Under the pieces are notes generated by a model that worked only from the letters and a program-made list of their open reading frames with translations, had not been told where the DNA came from and searched no databases. DNA of 64,000 nucleotides from JAVJSU01 sp040219275 (GTDB lineage: Bacteria > Chloroflexota > Anaerolineae > Aggregatilineales > Phototrophicaceae), in the NCBI GenBank assembly GCA_040219275.1, contig JAVJSU010000035.1:1-64000 (forward strand), written 5' to 3'. Within the stretch, counting starts at the first letter, position 1. Every line of letters begins with the position of its first letter. Made by a program: the position numbers and the translations under genes. Shown here in pieces: positions 8,643-18,504 of the stretch.

Positions 8643-11534
8643 ATGCGTAAGTTCAACATGCTAGCGTATTTTGTACTAATCTTTGTATTCGCCAATTATG
8701 CATTTGCACAAGATAATCTCTCATCAGTTTTGGATATTGCGTGGGGACCTGACGGCACTTTAGTCGCTACAGCCGAGCGAAACGGCACTATTGAGATTTG
8801 GGATACAACAACATCTCAAGTAATCCGAATTCTTGAAGGTCATGCCGACGAGGTTATCGCTCTCGATTGGCACGATCAAAGCAATCGTTTAGCGAGCGTG
8901 AGTCCAGATGGAAATCTAATCATCTGGGATGCCGATACATGGCAACCCATAACAATATTTTCATTAGGTAACAATCCAGCAACTCCCTTTCTTGACGTGA
9001 CGTGGAGCCCAGACGGAACTAAGATTGCGTTAGGTAGTCTCCGAACCATATTTATTTATGATACTCAAATAAATATGATTACAGATCGGCTGACTGACCA
9101 TCTCACTACGTTTGAAACGTTTGTTCACCCGTTAATTTGGAATCCAACTGGCGACACAATATTTAGTATTGGCGATACAGGTCAATTGCTTCTTTGGTCT
9201 ATTTCGGATGACATAGTGGTCAGTGAAATTCGATTTGAAAACCTTAGAAGACCGAATGCTATGTCTTGGCATCCCACTGGATCACTGGTAGCTATACTTG
9301 AAGTCTTCGGCGGTGTAAAAGTGATTGATCCGTTTAGTGGTGTGATTGTGAGTGATTTTCAGGCGTCTGACACCGGCGTAATTGGTTTTGACATTGAGTG
9401 GTCATTGGATGGTTCACACCTGATTACAAGTGGGCAAGATCAAATGATCAAAGTCTGGGATGCACAATCGTTACAGTTGGTTGATAGTATTACAACGAGT
9501 GAGATACCATTTGCAATTGATATTAATCCAGTAAATGGTGATGTTGCCTATTTTGATGATATTGTTGCCGTTTTTGACCCACTAATTAATGTACCTCCTC
9601 TCGCCAACGCAGGCACAGATCAAACGGTGGTGGATGCCGATGGCAACAGTAGCGAAAGTGTGGTGTTGAATGGTAGCGGTAGCAGCGATGCAGATGGCAG
9701 CATCGTAAGCTACTCATGGCAGGAAAATGGTGCTGAAATTGCGACTGGTGTCATGCCAAGCGTTGATCTAACGGTAGGCACATATACGTTTACACTAACT
9801 GTGACCGACAATGATGGATTGACCGCAACAGATGAGGTTGTGATTACGGTGAATGCTAATCAACCTCCGGGTCAGTTGATTACTTCCCTCACCCTTATCA
9901 ACGCTGACACCAACAGTGACATCCGCACCTTATCGACCACCAGTACCGAAACCATCGACATCGCTAGCAACGACATTTCTATTCGTGTAGATACTGATCC
10001 AGCGACGGTAGGGAGTGTGGTCTTCACGGTGGATGGCAATGTGGTCGCTACGGATAATTCTGCACCGTACACTATCGCAGGTGAAAACGGCTCAGATATT
10101 CTGCCGTGGAACATCGCGCTCGGTCAGCATACCGTTGTCGCCACGCCCTATAGTGGCGCAGATGGTACAGGCGATGCAGGCACACCGCTCACGGTACAGG
10201 TCAACATTGTGGATAGTAGTCAATCCGGTTTGGCGGTCACCAGTATGACGCTCATTAACGCCGATACAGATACTGACATCCGCTCCTTGCTGACCAGCGG
10301 GACAGATACCATCGACATATCAGCAAACGGCATCTCCATCCGGGCAAATACGTCTCCGGCGACAGTGGGTAGTGTGCGTTTTGCGCTCAATGGGAATGCG
10401 AATTATCGCACCGAAAACGGCGTACCTTACGCGATCTACAATAATGAACCGGGGGCATATCAACCGTGGGTGGTTGCGCCGGGAAATTATACGCTCACTG
10501 CAACACCCTATAGTGGAAGCAATGGCAGTGGCACAGCAGGCACACCGCTTACCGTCAATTTCGATATTGTCAATACGCCTCCGAGTGGCTCATGTACGGC
10601 AACGGGCGGATTAGTGCAGGAAGGTGAAGCTGGTGTCCGCGCAGGTAACTTCGTCGTCGCTAATGATACGATTGCCAGTGGTGGGCAATATGTGCATGTT
10701 CCTGAGGGCACGGGCAGTAACTATTCACCGGGCAGTAGTTCAAATGTGCGCTTCTGCTTCCCTGTGACTGAGGCAGGAACCTATCGCCTCAAAGCATGGG
10801 TTCATTCAGCTGATGGTGGCGCTGACTCTTTCTATGTGGGTTACAACGGAGCGACCATTCAGTGGAACACAGAGATCAACACAATCTATTCAATCGGTTA
10901 TGTACGTGGTAGTGGTACACCCATCAATTCAGCACAGGAATATACGCTGTCGTCGGGTAATCAAGAATTCACCTTCTTCCTTCGTGAAGATGGAGCACGC
11001 CTGGATAAGGTCGAGTTGGTGAATACGGTCAGCAACGAAACGGTGGTGTATCGTGTTGACGCAGGAGCCTCTTCCGCCTACACTGACACGCTCGGCAATG
11101 TGTGGTCAGCAGATTCAAACTTCAGTGGTGGTTCGGCAAATAGTTTCTCCGCCAGCATTCTCAGCACGATTGACGATCCGCTCTATACAACTGAGCGTAG
11201 TCAGAGCAACAATGTTGGTTTCAGCTACAGCTTCCCGGTCAGCAATGGCAACTACACCGTGCGCCTGCATTTCGCAGAAATCTGGTTTACAGGGGGTAGT
11301 GGTCGCGGGGCAATCGACTCACCTTCGGCACGTCGGCGAGTGTTCGATGTGCAGATTGAGGGAACGACAGTGCTAGATGAATTCCACATCGTCAGCGAGA
11401 CGCTTCAGCCGCGGGTTGCTCATGTGGAGACGTTCGTAGTGAACGTCACAGATGGCACATTGAACATTAACTTCCCGCCCGCGACTACAGATAATCCGAC
11501 CATCGAAGCCATTGAGATTGTTCAGGGCGGATAA
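8643..11534 (+). CDS. secreted WD40 / PKD / carbohydrate-binding / malectin-like multidomain protein
   Basis: 963 residues with a signal peptide (about 1-22, ending ANYAFAQ). A WD40-type propeller covers about residues 25-310, with repeated WSPDG...IWD motifs. A PKD-like domain follows (about 318-400, ANAGTDQTVVDADGN...SYSW). Then come two Ig-like repeats of about 110 residues that resemble each other (TLINADT...DIRTL and TLINADT...DIRSL). A CBM6-like module (about 650-780) and a C-terminal malectin-like domain (VYRVDAGA...LHFAEIWF) end it. It probably binds surface or environmental glycans. No catalytic residues are recognised. It lies immediately downstream of the beta-helix gene. Confidence 0.85.
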   Translation: MRKFNMLAYFVLIFVFANYAFAQDNLSSVLDIAWGPDGTLVATAERNGTIEIWDTTTSQVIRILEGHADEVIALDWHDQSNRLASVSPDGNLIIWDADTWQPITIFSLGNNPATPFLDVTWSPDGTKIALGSLRTIFIYDTQINMITDRLTDHLTTFETFVHPLIWNPTGDTIFSIGDTGQLLLWSISDDIVVSEIRFENLRRPNAMSWHPTGSLVAILEVFGGVKVIDPFSGVIVSDFQASDTGVIGFDIEWSLDGSHLITSGQDQMIKVWDAQSLQLVDSITTSEIPFAIDINPVNGDVAYFDDIVAVFDPLINVPPLANAGTDQTVVDADGNSSESVVLNGSGSSDADGSIVSYSWQENGAEIATGVMPSVDLTVGTYTFTLTVTDNDGLTATDEVVITVNANQPPGQLITSLTLINADTNSDIRTLSTTSTETIDIASNDISIRVDTDPATVGSVVFTVDGNVVATDNSAPYTIAGENGSDILPWNIALGQHTVVATPYSGADGTGDAGTPLTVQVNIVDSSQSGLAVTSMTLINADTDTDIRSLLTSGTDTIDISANGISIRANTSPATVGSVRFALNGNANYRTENGVPYAIYNNEPGAYQPWVVAPGNYTLTATPYSGSNGSGTAGTPLTVNFDIVNTPPSGSCTATGGLVQEGEAGVRAGNFVVANDTIASGGQYVHVPEGTGSNYSPGSSSNVRFCFPVTEAGTYRLKAWVHSADGGADSFYVGYNGATIQWNTEINTIYSIGYVRGSGTPINSAQEYTLSSGNQEFTFFLREDGARLDKVELVNTVSNETVVYRVDAGASSAYTDTLGNVWSADSNFSGGSANSFSASILSTIDDPLYTTERSQSNNVGFSYSFPVSNGNYTVRLHFAEIWFTGGSGRGAIDSPSARRRVFDVQIEGTTVLDEFHIVSETLQPRVAHVETFVVNVTDGTLNINFPPATTDNPTIEAIEIVQGG

Positions 11535-11558
11535 TCGTAGCTAACAAACAGGACTCAG

Positions 11559-11594
11559 AACAGCGTGGATATTTTTATCTGCGCTGTTTTTATA
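11559..11594 (+). terminator. rho-independent terminator
   Basis: Arms AACAGCG and CGCTGTT are separated by an AT-rich loop and followed by TTTTAT, 24 bases after the stop of the 963-residue protein gene. Confidence 0.75.
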
Positions 11595-11697
11595 CCAACT
11601 TGCCAAATATTTCATTCGTCTGACCTACTGTTATTCGGCTCGCAAAAAAAGGGAGGCTGGTGAATCCTCACTAGCCTCAACAGTAAACATCTGTGAC

Positions 11698-12591
11698 TTA
11701 AGCGGAACAGAGATAGGCTTGGCGGAGTTCCTCATGTGCACGTCGTCGGTACATGAAGACCATGTGCATCGACAAATCAAGCCGAGCCGCCATCGACTTA
11801 CAATTTTCGTGTTCTGCCATGCCACACAGGATCTCGACCATCCGAAACGACTGCCGACCTTTAAACTTATCCACGACCTGCCAGAATGGACCTTCATCAC
11901 CCGTGACAAACTTCTTCTTCCAGTTCAACTTGGTTGGGACGAAGATTTGTAGTAACTCAGCGATTTCCTCTTTCATTGGCTTAACGATGCGTGTTTGCCA
12001 CCATGCCTGCTTTGAGCCACCGCGCCCTGCCAATTCTGCCGCATCCTTCACGGAAACATCAGTCGTGATGTAGTAGAGTGCCGCCAGATGAGGCAGACTG
12101 TCTACATATTTCTGCGCCATGTGCTGGATGACACACTCAAAGTCAATGCGGATGTCAATTGAACGAGAAAACTCAGAATGATCTTTGAAATAACGACCTT
12201 CATATCCCTCGATGATGAATTCATCCGGATCACCACTCTGGATCGCAAGATCTTCAAGATAAACCTCACGGCGGTATGACTTACGGACGAATGCTGGTGT
12301 TCGTGTACGATCCAGCACCATGCGTAACGCGTCGCCTTTGTTCGCTTCCGCAAGCATTGTTGGCATCTCACACAAATCCCACCACAGGCGCATGAAGCCC
12401 TCTTGAAGAATGTCGGGAATGTAAGCGGCTGGTTTGCGATAGTAGCGCAACAGACGGTTCATATTGGGGATTAGTTGTTTGTGGATTTCTTCAAAACTGA
12501 GTTCGCCTGCCCAACCTGTGGGAAACAGATGCTCATGGCGAAATGGCTTGATGGACTGACGAATTTTACTAGCGATTGTTGCTTCGGACAT
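11698..12591 (-). CDS. sigma-70-like or helix-turn-helix regulatory protein
   Basis: A 297-residue protein. The segment RLLRYYRKPAAYIPDILQEGFMRLW (about 47-71) resembles sigma-70 region 2 (D-x-x-Q-E-G-F-x-R-L-W). The C-terminus (AARLDLSMHMVFMYRRRAHEELRQ) resembles a region 4 helix-turn-helix. Between them is a long insertion not seen in ordinary ECF sigma factors. AGGAGG precedes the ATG at 12591. It could be an element-encoded alternative sigma factor or a DNA-binding protein derived from one. No anti-sigma gene is adjacent. Confidence 0.55.
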   Translation of the reverse strand: MSEATIASKIRQSIKPFRHEHLFPTGWAGELSFEEIHKQLIPNMNRLLRYYRKPAAYIPDILQEGFMRLWWDLCEMPTMLAEANKGDALRMVLDRTRTPAFVRKSYRREVYLEDLAIQSGDPDEFIIEGYEGRYFKDHSEFSRSIDIRIDFECVIQHMAQKYVDSLPHLAALYYITTDVSVKDAAELAGRGGSKQAWWQTRIVKPMKEEIAELLQIFVPTKLNWKKKFVTGDEGPFWQVVDKFKGRQSFRMVEILCGMAEHENCKSMAARLDLSMHMVFMYRRRAHEELRQAYLCSA

Positions 12592-12689
12592 GACGGAACC
12601 TCCTCGTCACCACTGGAAACCGTCCAGTATCGGGTGAGCACAACGCTCAACTTAACGGGGACGGCGCAGAGGAGGGGACACGTCAAGCA

Positions 12690-12745
12690 AAAAAGCCGAC
12701 CTCATGGGTCAGCTTATCTTTAATTCAACTTGTGGTCGGCTTTTT
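12690..12745. terminator. bidirectional hairpin terminator
   Basis: Perfect 12-bp arms, AAAAAGCCGACC at 12690 and GGTCGGCTTTTT at 12734, enclose a 32-base loop. The T-run on either strand after the stem suits termination in both directions. It lies upstream of the sigma-like gene and so isolates it from other transcription. Confidence 0.7.
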
Positions 12746-13005
12746 AGGCGGATGGTTCGGTGGTCCCGTCCGCAGGATGGTACCAGCGTATCATCCGCAG
12801 GTGTTTGATGGGGAGGATGCCCGCGCCGTAAAATCGCCGCGAGTCGGTGTGCGAGAGGAATCACTCACCCGGAAGGTATTTTGGTGGTTAATCTACGTCT
12901 GGAATGTCTTGGAAAGTGTACTTTCCGATACCCTCTGAAATCCGTGTCTCAAATCATGTCTTATAGTATACTTCTCACAGCGTCTAAGACCAAAGGAGAC
13001 ACAAA
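12746..13005. promoter_or_regulatory. intergenic region with palindrome and promoter before the resolvase
   Basis: No gene is seen. Arms GGAAAGT and ACTTTCC around a 2-base centre (12911-12926) form an operator-like palindrome. A TATAGTATACT stretch near 12961 is a plausible -10 region. AAAGGAG precedes the resolvase start at 13006. Confidence 0.4.
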
Positions 13006-13554
13006 ATGGCATTGATCGGGTATGCGCGTGTGAGTTCGGTTGGACAGAGCCTGGATGTACAGATCGACAAGCTCAGCCACTGTGAGAAAATTTTCGAGGA
13101 GAAGAAAAGCGGTGCTTCCGGTAAGCGTCCTCGCCTACAAGCCTGCCTTGAGTATGTGCGGGCTGGCGATACGCTGGTCATCACGCGATTGGATCGGTTG
13201 GCACGTTCCACACTTCACTTATGTCAGATCGCCGATGAACTGCAACGTAAAGGCGTGCATCTCCAAGTCATCGACCAGAACATCGACACGAGTGATGCCA
13301 CCGGACGGTTGTTGTTTAATATGTTGGGAGCAATTGCCCAGTTCGAAACGGAGATCCGTGGGGAACGGCAGATGGATGGTATCCACAAAGCGAAAGCAAG
13401 AGGCGTACAGTTCGGCGCTCAGCGCAAACTCACTGACGAGCAGGTAGAGGAACTCCGTCAACGCCGCGCAAACGGGGAACTCATTCGTGATTTGATGAAA
13501 GCCTATGATCTTTCAAAAGCAAGTGTGTACCGTTATTTAGGTGATACGTCATGA
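13006..13554 (+). CDS. small serine recombinase (resolvase/invertase family)
   Basis: A 182-residue protein of standard resolvase length. The start MALIGYARVSSVGQS contains the catalytic serine (about Ser10). RLDRLARS and the GRLLFNMLGAIAQFE motif follow, and a C-terminal helix-turn-helix (ELIRDLMKAYDLSKASVYRYLG) ends it. It catalyses resolution or inversion between short DNA sites. AAAGGAGA lies before the ATG. It is followed 77 bases later by a tyrosine recombinase. Confidence 0.92.
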   Translation: MALIGYARVSSVGQSLDVQIDKLSHCEKIFEEKKSGASGKRPRLQACLEYVRAGDTLVITRLDRLARSTLHLCQIADELQRKGVHLQVIDQNIDTSDATGRLLFNMLGAIAQFETEIRGERQMDGIHKAKARGVQFGAQRKLTDEQVEELRQRRANGELIRDLMKAYDLSKASVYRYLGDTS

Positions 13555-13631
13555 ACCACAGAGGTCGCTAGATACTGCGCGTAGCGCTTCGTTCATAGGT
13601 AATACGCGACATTTTAGGGTATACTGGGAAC

Positions 13632-14663
13632 ATGACTAAAAACGATCTCTCTCAACGTGTTCTCGGTGGTGAACTGCCGCCGCATTCGGACAACAAAAAC
13701 GTCGTCTCGCAGGTGCGACGCTACAACGGGTGGCTGATAGACACCGGGCGGCGGCTTTACCAGCCCGACCTGGTGGCCTACCGCGATCACCTGCTGGCGA
13801 CGCTGGCCCCGGCGAGTGTCAAAGCGCACCTGTCCAGCATCCGGCGCAGCTACAAGCTCCTGGTCGAGATCGTCGAACACCGGGCCGCATTGATCGCCTA
13901 TCTGGAACGACAGTTCCCCAATGAGGATTTCGCGACTATAAAAGCCAAAGCCGATGAGCTGGAACTGCGCCTGGCGCGGGCCACCGATCCGGAGCGGTCA
14001 CCAGTAAAGGCGGTGAAGGTGCAGGATGAAGCCGACAGCAGCCACATTCGGTTAACGCCAGCACAGGGCGCAGCATTGATGATGCAGCCTGATGTGTCCA
14101 CGCTGCGCGGGCGGCGCGACGTGGCGATCATCGCCCTGATGTTAGCGACGGGTCTGCGCGAAGGGGAAATTGTGAAGTTAGTCGTGGATGATCTCTACCA
14201 GACCTACGGCGGTGTTCCGGCGCTGCGCGTCCGGTCGGGTAAGGGCGCTAAAGCGCGGATGGTTCCTTTCGGGGACATGCTCTGGGCGCGGCAGATCGTG
14301 GAGATCTGGTTGCGTGGTCGTGAAGTAGGTCCGGTGTTTACGGCGATGCAGCGCGGTCGCGGGGATATGGTCGATCAGGGCACTACAAGCAAACCAATGA
14401 CCACGCGCAGTGTTCAACGGATGTTGAAGCGCTATCCCGTTTCAATTGACGGCGTGCCGACCACAGTCACACCCCATGATCTGCGCCGCAGTTACGCGCG
14501 TAACCTGTTCCTAGCGGGCATCCCGACCGAGGTTATCCGGCAGAATCTAGGGCATGTTGATGTCAAGACGACGCAGGATTACATTGGCGTACTGGATGGC
14601 TCGGCTCGTGCACCAGTGAGTGTGTACGATGCTTCACCAATTCTTGAGCGTCTGAGGCGATAG
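13632..14663 (+). CDS. tyrosine recombinase (phage integrase family)
   Basis: A 343-residue integrase. The N-terminal SAM-like core-binding domain is followed by a catalytic domain carrying ATGLREGEI (first Arg), TPHDLRRSYARNLF (His-x-x-Arg) and LGHVDVKTTQDYIG (His and the nucleophilic Tyr). The gene is visibly more GC-rich than its left neighbours, pointing to a separate origin. A TATACT box ends 8 bases before the ATG with no ribosome-binding site, so the transcript may be leaderless. It may be a boundary marker of an integrated element. Confidence 0.92.
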   Translation: MTKNDLSQRVLGGELPPHSDNKNVVSQVRRYNGWLIDTGRRLYQPDLVAYRDHLLATLAPASVKAHLSSIRRSYKLLVEIVEHRAALIAYLERQFPNEDFATIKAKADELELRLARATDPERSPVKAVKVQDEADSSHIRLTPAQGAALMMQPDVSTLRGRRDVAIIALMLATGLREGEIVKLVVDDLYQTYGGVPALRVRSGKGAKARMVPFGDMLWARQIVEIWLRGREVGPVFTAMQRGRGDMVDQGTTSKPMTTRSVQRMLKRYPVSIDGVPTTVTPHDLRRSYARNLFLAGIPTEVIRQNLGHVDVKTTQDYIGVLDGSARAPVSVYDASPILERLRR

Positions 14664-14851
14664 AAGCAGCTCAACCCTCATAAATAGGTATCAGCAATTA
14701 ATCTTCATCATTGAAGCATCTGGGTTGCTGACAAAATCCCATAAGAAAGAGTCAAAATCTATCGTTTTTGGCATTGAAATGAAATGTTTGTCTTGCCAGC
14801 AAATACCAAGCTGCCTGCTCTGCTATCATAAATAGAAAGTGTTGAGACTGG

Positions 14852-17494
14852 ATGGATACACAAATGGAACTGATGACAACAAAAATCCGAGCTCCCTCCC
14901 AGCATAAGGGACTGGTCCAACGCAGCCGACTGTATGCGTTCTTGGATGACGCGGTGGCCCAGGACGCCAGGTTAATTGCCGTGATTGCACCGCCAGGGTT
15001 TGGTAAAACTTCTCTCGTGAGTGACTGGCTCATACGGCGACAATTTCGGTCTGCGTGGGTAGCAATCGATGCTGGTGATAATGTTCCACTCCGCTTCTGG
15101 CAGTACGTAGTTGCAGCACTGCAAACCATTGATGAAGTGCTCGGCGTGGGTATTTTACAGGCACTGCAATCGTCTACAGAGTCCGCACTTGAGATCATTC
15201 TTGTGTCGCTGATCAATCGTCTTGCGGATTATGAACAGCACGTCCATCTTGTGCTGGATGATTATCATTTGATCCGGCGACAGGAAATCCACACCAGTTT
15301 GACTTCGTTTCTGGAACAACTGCCATCCAATGTGACTTGCGTTATCCTGTCGCGCTCCGATCCTCCGCTGCCACTTGCACGCTACCGTGCACGGGGGCAG
15401 ATGTTAGAACTTCGGGCTGATTCTCTGCGCTTCACAGTCGATGAGGCCGCCACTTTTCTGACAGACACCTTTGCACTCAATCTGAACCCGGACCATATCG
15501 TGAAGCTAGAGGAACGGACAGAGGGTTGGGTCGCCGGTTTACAGTTGGCAGCACTGTCGATGCGTGGCCGCGACAATGTCGAATCCTTTTTGAAGTCCTT
15601 TACCGGGACGCATCGCCACATCGCCAGCTATTTGATTGATGAGGTGTTGGCGCAGCAGAGCGAAGAACGCCAGCAGTTTCTCCTACAAACCTCAATTCTC
15701 GACCGACTGACCGGAGACCTGTGCCGCGCAGTTAGCGGTATGGATGACTCTGACAGGCTACTGGATGATCTGTATACCGACAATATTTTTCTGACCAGCC
15801 TCGATGATTATGGCGGTTGGTACCGGTATCACCATCTATTTGCCGATGTCCTACGGCAGCGGCTTATGCAGCAGATGCCCGACTCTGTTGACAGGCTGCA
15901 TGGCAAAGCGGCACGCTGGTATGTGGAAAACGGCTTCACGCATCCCGCGATCAATCATTTTCTGGCGGCGCGAGATGTTGGCGCGGCCCATGACTTGATC
16001 GCTGAACACTACTGGTCGCTGCTGCAAAGAGGTGATTTAATCACCGTTCGCGGGTGGCTTGGGCAGCTTCCCGACCAGATTGTAGCCGATAGCCCGCAGC
16101 TCTGCATGGCGCAGGCGTGGGTAGGTGCCATGACCTCGCAACTACCGACCGTAGAAACGTATACCGCAAAAGCTGAAGAACTCCTGTCCACAAGAGATAA
16201 CGTCCCTGTCCGGTTGTCGTCTGAATTGACCGCTTTACAGGCGCAGCGTGCCATCTTTCAGGGTAACTATGACCGTACAATTGAACAGGGTGAATCGGCA
16301 CTGGAACACGCGGTTGCGGTCATGCGCGCACCCATTCACCAGGCAGTCGCCAATGCCTACCGGATGAAGGGACAGCTCGAACCGGCGGAGTTTCATTTTA
16401 CCCAAACGTATCAAGCGGCGACTGCTGCCGGCAACACGCTGCTCGCGCTGTACGCGCTCACGGGACATAACGCTATTCACGAGATCAGGGGGAACCTGCA
16501 TGACGCCTGGCAAACACAGGAGCGCGGCTTTCGCCTACTGATCGAGCAGGATATCCAGGAAATGGCTCTGGCGGGGGTTATCCATCTGCACCGGGGTAAA
16601 CTGCTGCGCGAGTGGAACCGGCTGGATGAGGCCGAAAGCCATCTGAATCGGGCGACTGACCTGGCGCGCATCGGCGCGTTGGAGGGCACAATCGTCGATA
16701 GCATGATCACCCTGGCGCTGCTATATATGGGACGCGGGGACTTTACTCAGGCGCAAAGGCACCTGTCAGAAGCCGAAATCATTGTTACGCGCTGGGGACA
16801 CGCGGATACGCTGCTGCGCATCAGCGCGTTTCGTACGCGTCTGTGGGTGGCAGAAGGTCAGCGGATGCAGATGGTGCGCGCCTGGATTGAGTCGGCACGC
16901 AAGAAGATTGAAGTCGACGCAGGTGAACAATTTGAAATCGAGCAAACCGTCATCACCCGAGGTGAACTGGCTTTGGGCAACACAGACGCGGCACTGGCTC
17001 GGTTGAAACGCTGCCTGGAGGTGGCGCGGCGAGCCGGGCGCGGGGGACGGGTGATTGAACTGCTGGTACTCCTGGCAATGGCGCACAACGGAGCTGGCGA
17101 GGCAGAAAATGCCCAAAGCACGCTGCATGAGGCGCTTGATATGGCCGAACAGAACGGTTATGTGCGTGTCTTCCTTGATGAGGGCGCACCTATGCGCGAC
17201 TTACTCAAAGCGTCGGATCATCCCTATGCTGCTCAACTCCTGAGACAGGCTGTTATGCCATCGCCTCACACAGCGTCATCAGTAGATCAGTCCCAGTTGA
17301 TCGAACCGCTCAGCCAGCGCGAGCTAGAGGTGCTGGCGCTGGTGGCGGAAGGTCTGACCGATCAGGAAATCGCCGACCGACTGGTGATTTCCCGGAGAAC
17401 AGTCAAGAAGCACAACGAGAACATCTACGGCAAGCTCAGTGTCAACAACCGAACGCAGGCTGTTATCCGTGCACAGGATCTCGACCTGATTTAA
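14852..17494 (+). CDS. MalT-type LuxR family transcriptional activator
   Basis: An 880-residue STAND-type regulator. An N-terminal P-loop NTPase domain has APPGFGKTS (about residues 45-54) and VLDDYHLI. A winged-helix and long TPR-like region covers about 400-800. The C-terminal LuxR helix-turn-helix starts LSQRELEVLALVAEGL. This family activates transcription after binding a small inducer and ATP. A conserved element upstream of three nearby genes (18505, 18793, 19940) is a plausible target, by inference from proximity. The inducer is unknown. Confidence 0.9.
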   Translation: MDTQMELMTTKIRAPSQHKGLVQRSRLYAFLDDAVAQDARLIAVIAPPGFGKTSLVSDWLIRRQFRSAWVAIDAGDNVPLRFWQYVVAALQTIDEVLGVGILQALQSSTESALEIILVSLINRLADYEQHVHLVLDDYHLIRRQEIHTSLTSFLEQLPSNVTCVILSRSDPPLPLARYRARGQMLELRADSLRFTVDEAATFLTDTFALNLNPDHIVKLEERTEGWVAGLQLAALSMRGRDNVESFLKSFTGTHRHIASYLIDEVLAQQSEERQQFLLQTSILDRLTGDLCRAVSGMDDSDRLLDDLYTDNIFLTSLDDYGGWYRYHHLFADVLRQRLMQQMPDSVDRLHGKAARWYVENGFTHPAINHFLAARDVGAAHDLIAEHYWSLLQRGDLITVRGWLGQLPDQIVADSPQLCMAQAWVGAMTSQLPTVETYTAKAEELLSTRDNVPVRLSSELTALQAQRAIFQGNYDRTIEQGESALEHAVAVMRAPIHQAVANAYRMKGQLEPAEFHFTQTYQAATAAGNTLLALYALTGHNAIHEIRGNLHDAWQTQERGFRLLIEQDIQEMALAGVIHLHRGKLLREWNRLDEAESHLNRATDLARIGALEGTIVDSMITLALLYMGRGDFTQAQRHLSEAEIIVTRWGHADTLLRISAFRTRLWVAEGQRMQMVRAWIESARKKIEVDAGEQFEIEQTVITRGELALGNTDAALARLKRCLEVARRAGRGGRVIELLVLLAMAHNGAGEAENAQSTLHEALDMAEQNGYVRVFLDEGAPMRDLLKASDHPYAAQLLRQAVMPSPHTASSVDQSQLIEPLSQRELEVLALVAEGLTDQEIADRLVISRRTVKKHNENIYGKLSVNNRTQAVIRAQDLDLI

Positions 17495-17555
17495 CAGCAT
17501 CAGGCTGCCTGGAGCCTTGGTGTACCGCATCCAGGCAATACCCCGAACAACTCGT

Positions 17556-18275
17556 TTACCCTGCTACTGCTTCCGCGACCTGCTCCTTGTTCACAACTTT
17601 TGTGCGGGCTGGTCGCTCAAGCTGCCATACCGCCACCAAGAACAGCACCTGTCCCAGTGGCCCGGTAGGCGGTGCGTGCAAGCCGAAGATAAACGCGAAG
17701 CCAAGCAGCAGACTTGTCGAGAGTGCCCCGCCCGACCGATACAGTGAAACAGCCGCCGAGGTCACGGCGACCGCCCAGGCAAGAATGGCGATGACCGAGA
17801 TCAGGCCGCCATCACCAAACACCGGGTCCGTCCACAGGCGATTGACCATCTCCGCAATGACAGACTGTTCTGCGAGGGGCAGGCTGCGGGCACTGCGCAC
17901 CAGAAAGCTGCTTGCCGTGCCGATGATGGTTTCGTAGACGATGTACATAACGACAAACACGAAGACGCTCACGCGGCTGATGGTTGCTGCCACACCCTGC
18001 TGATCGCGGATAATCAGCAGCAGTGCCAACCCCATAAGCGCAATCATGGGCGCAAACAACAGATGGACGAGTACAAACCGATCTGCCGCGCCTGCGATAA
18101 AGGCATAGGCACCATATTGGGTGGCGGGTTGTGTCGCGGTCGGTTCGGTCAGCATCCCCGCCGGGTGAAGCACAAGCAGTAGTACGGTGAGCAACGGCGC
18201 GCCAAAGACAACGGCTTTTCGCAGAAACGGACTCACGACAAAGATAGGGTCAATGTTCTTCGTATATTCGTTCAT
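17556..18275 (-). CDS. multi-pass membrane protein, unknown function
   Basis: A 239-residue hydrophobic protein with about six predicted transmembrane helices, the first at about residues 22-40. No catalytic motif was recognised. It resembles uncharacterised DUF4386-like membrane proteins in length and helix layout, at low confidence. It converges with the LuxR gene at 14852. Its ATG at 18275 has GAGGAG just upstream. Confidence 0.7.
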   Translation of the reverse strand: MNEYTKNIDPIFVVSPFLRKAVVFGAPLLTVLLLVLHPAGMLTEPTATQPATQYGAYAFIAGAADRFVLVHLLFAPMIALMGLALLLIIRDQQGVAATISRVSVFVFVVMYIVYETIIGTASSFLVRSARSLPLAEQSVIAEMVNRLWTDPVFGDGGLISVIAILAWAVAVTSAAVSLYRSGGALSTSLLLGFAFIFGLHAPPTGPLGQVLFLVAVWQLERPARTKVVNKEQVAEAVAG

Positions 18276-18375
18276 GAGATTTACTCCTCATTATAAATAG
18301 ACACCACACAGCCAGTCATGTGACGTTAACCATCCATCACACATACTCCACTCTATCCGGCAAAGGGGCTTAGAG

Positions 18376-18414
18376 GCATTGTCCATAGGGCGTATTCCCC
18401 GCTTTGGACAATGC
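18376..18414. promoter_or_regulatory. 10-bp perfect inverted repeat
   Basis: Arms GCATTGTCCA and TGGACAATGC are separated by 19 bases in the divergent region between the membrane protein gene (18275, minus) and the small gene at 18505. No T-run follows, so an operator is more likely than a terminator. Confidence 0.5.
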
Positions 18415-18427
18415 AAATTCCACAATT

Positions 18428-18470
18428 CGTCTTTCGGCCATCCACAGTACGCCCAAAAATCACCGATATT
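18428..18470 (+). promoter_or_regulatory. conserved activator-site/promoter, copy 1
   Basis: CGTCTTTCGGCCATCCACAG-like element ending TACGCC at 18453. A -10-like GATATT lies exactly 20 bases after the start of the CAGTACG block. The same arrangement is found before 18793 and 19940. It is the weakest of the three copies. Confidence 0.5.
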
Positions 18471-18504
18471 CAAACTATTGACAGCAATTTGGAGAGTGAA
18501 TGTG

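Noticed and set aside
12475..12723. Small plus-strand gene with CPTCG motif
   Set aside because: Overlaps the start of the sigma-like gene on the other strand and has only one cysteine pair and no ribosome site.
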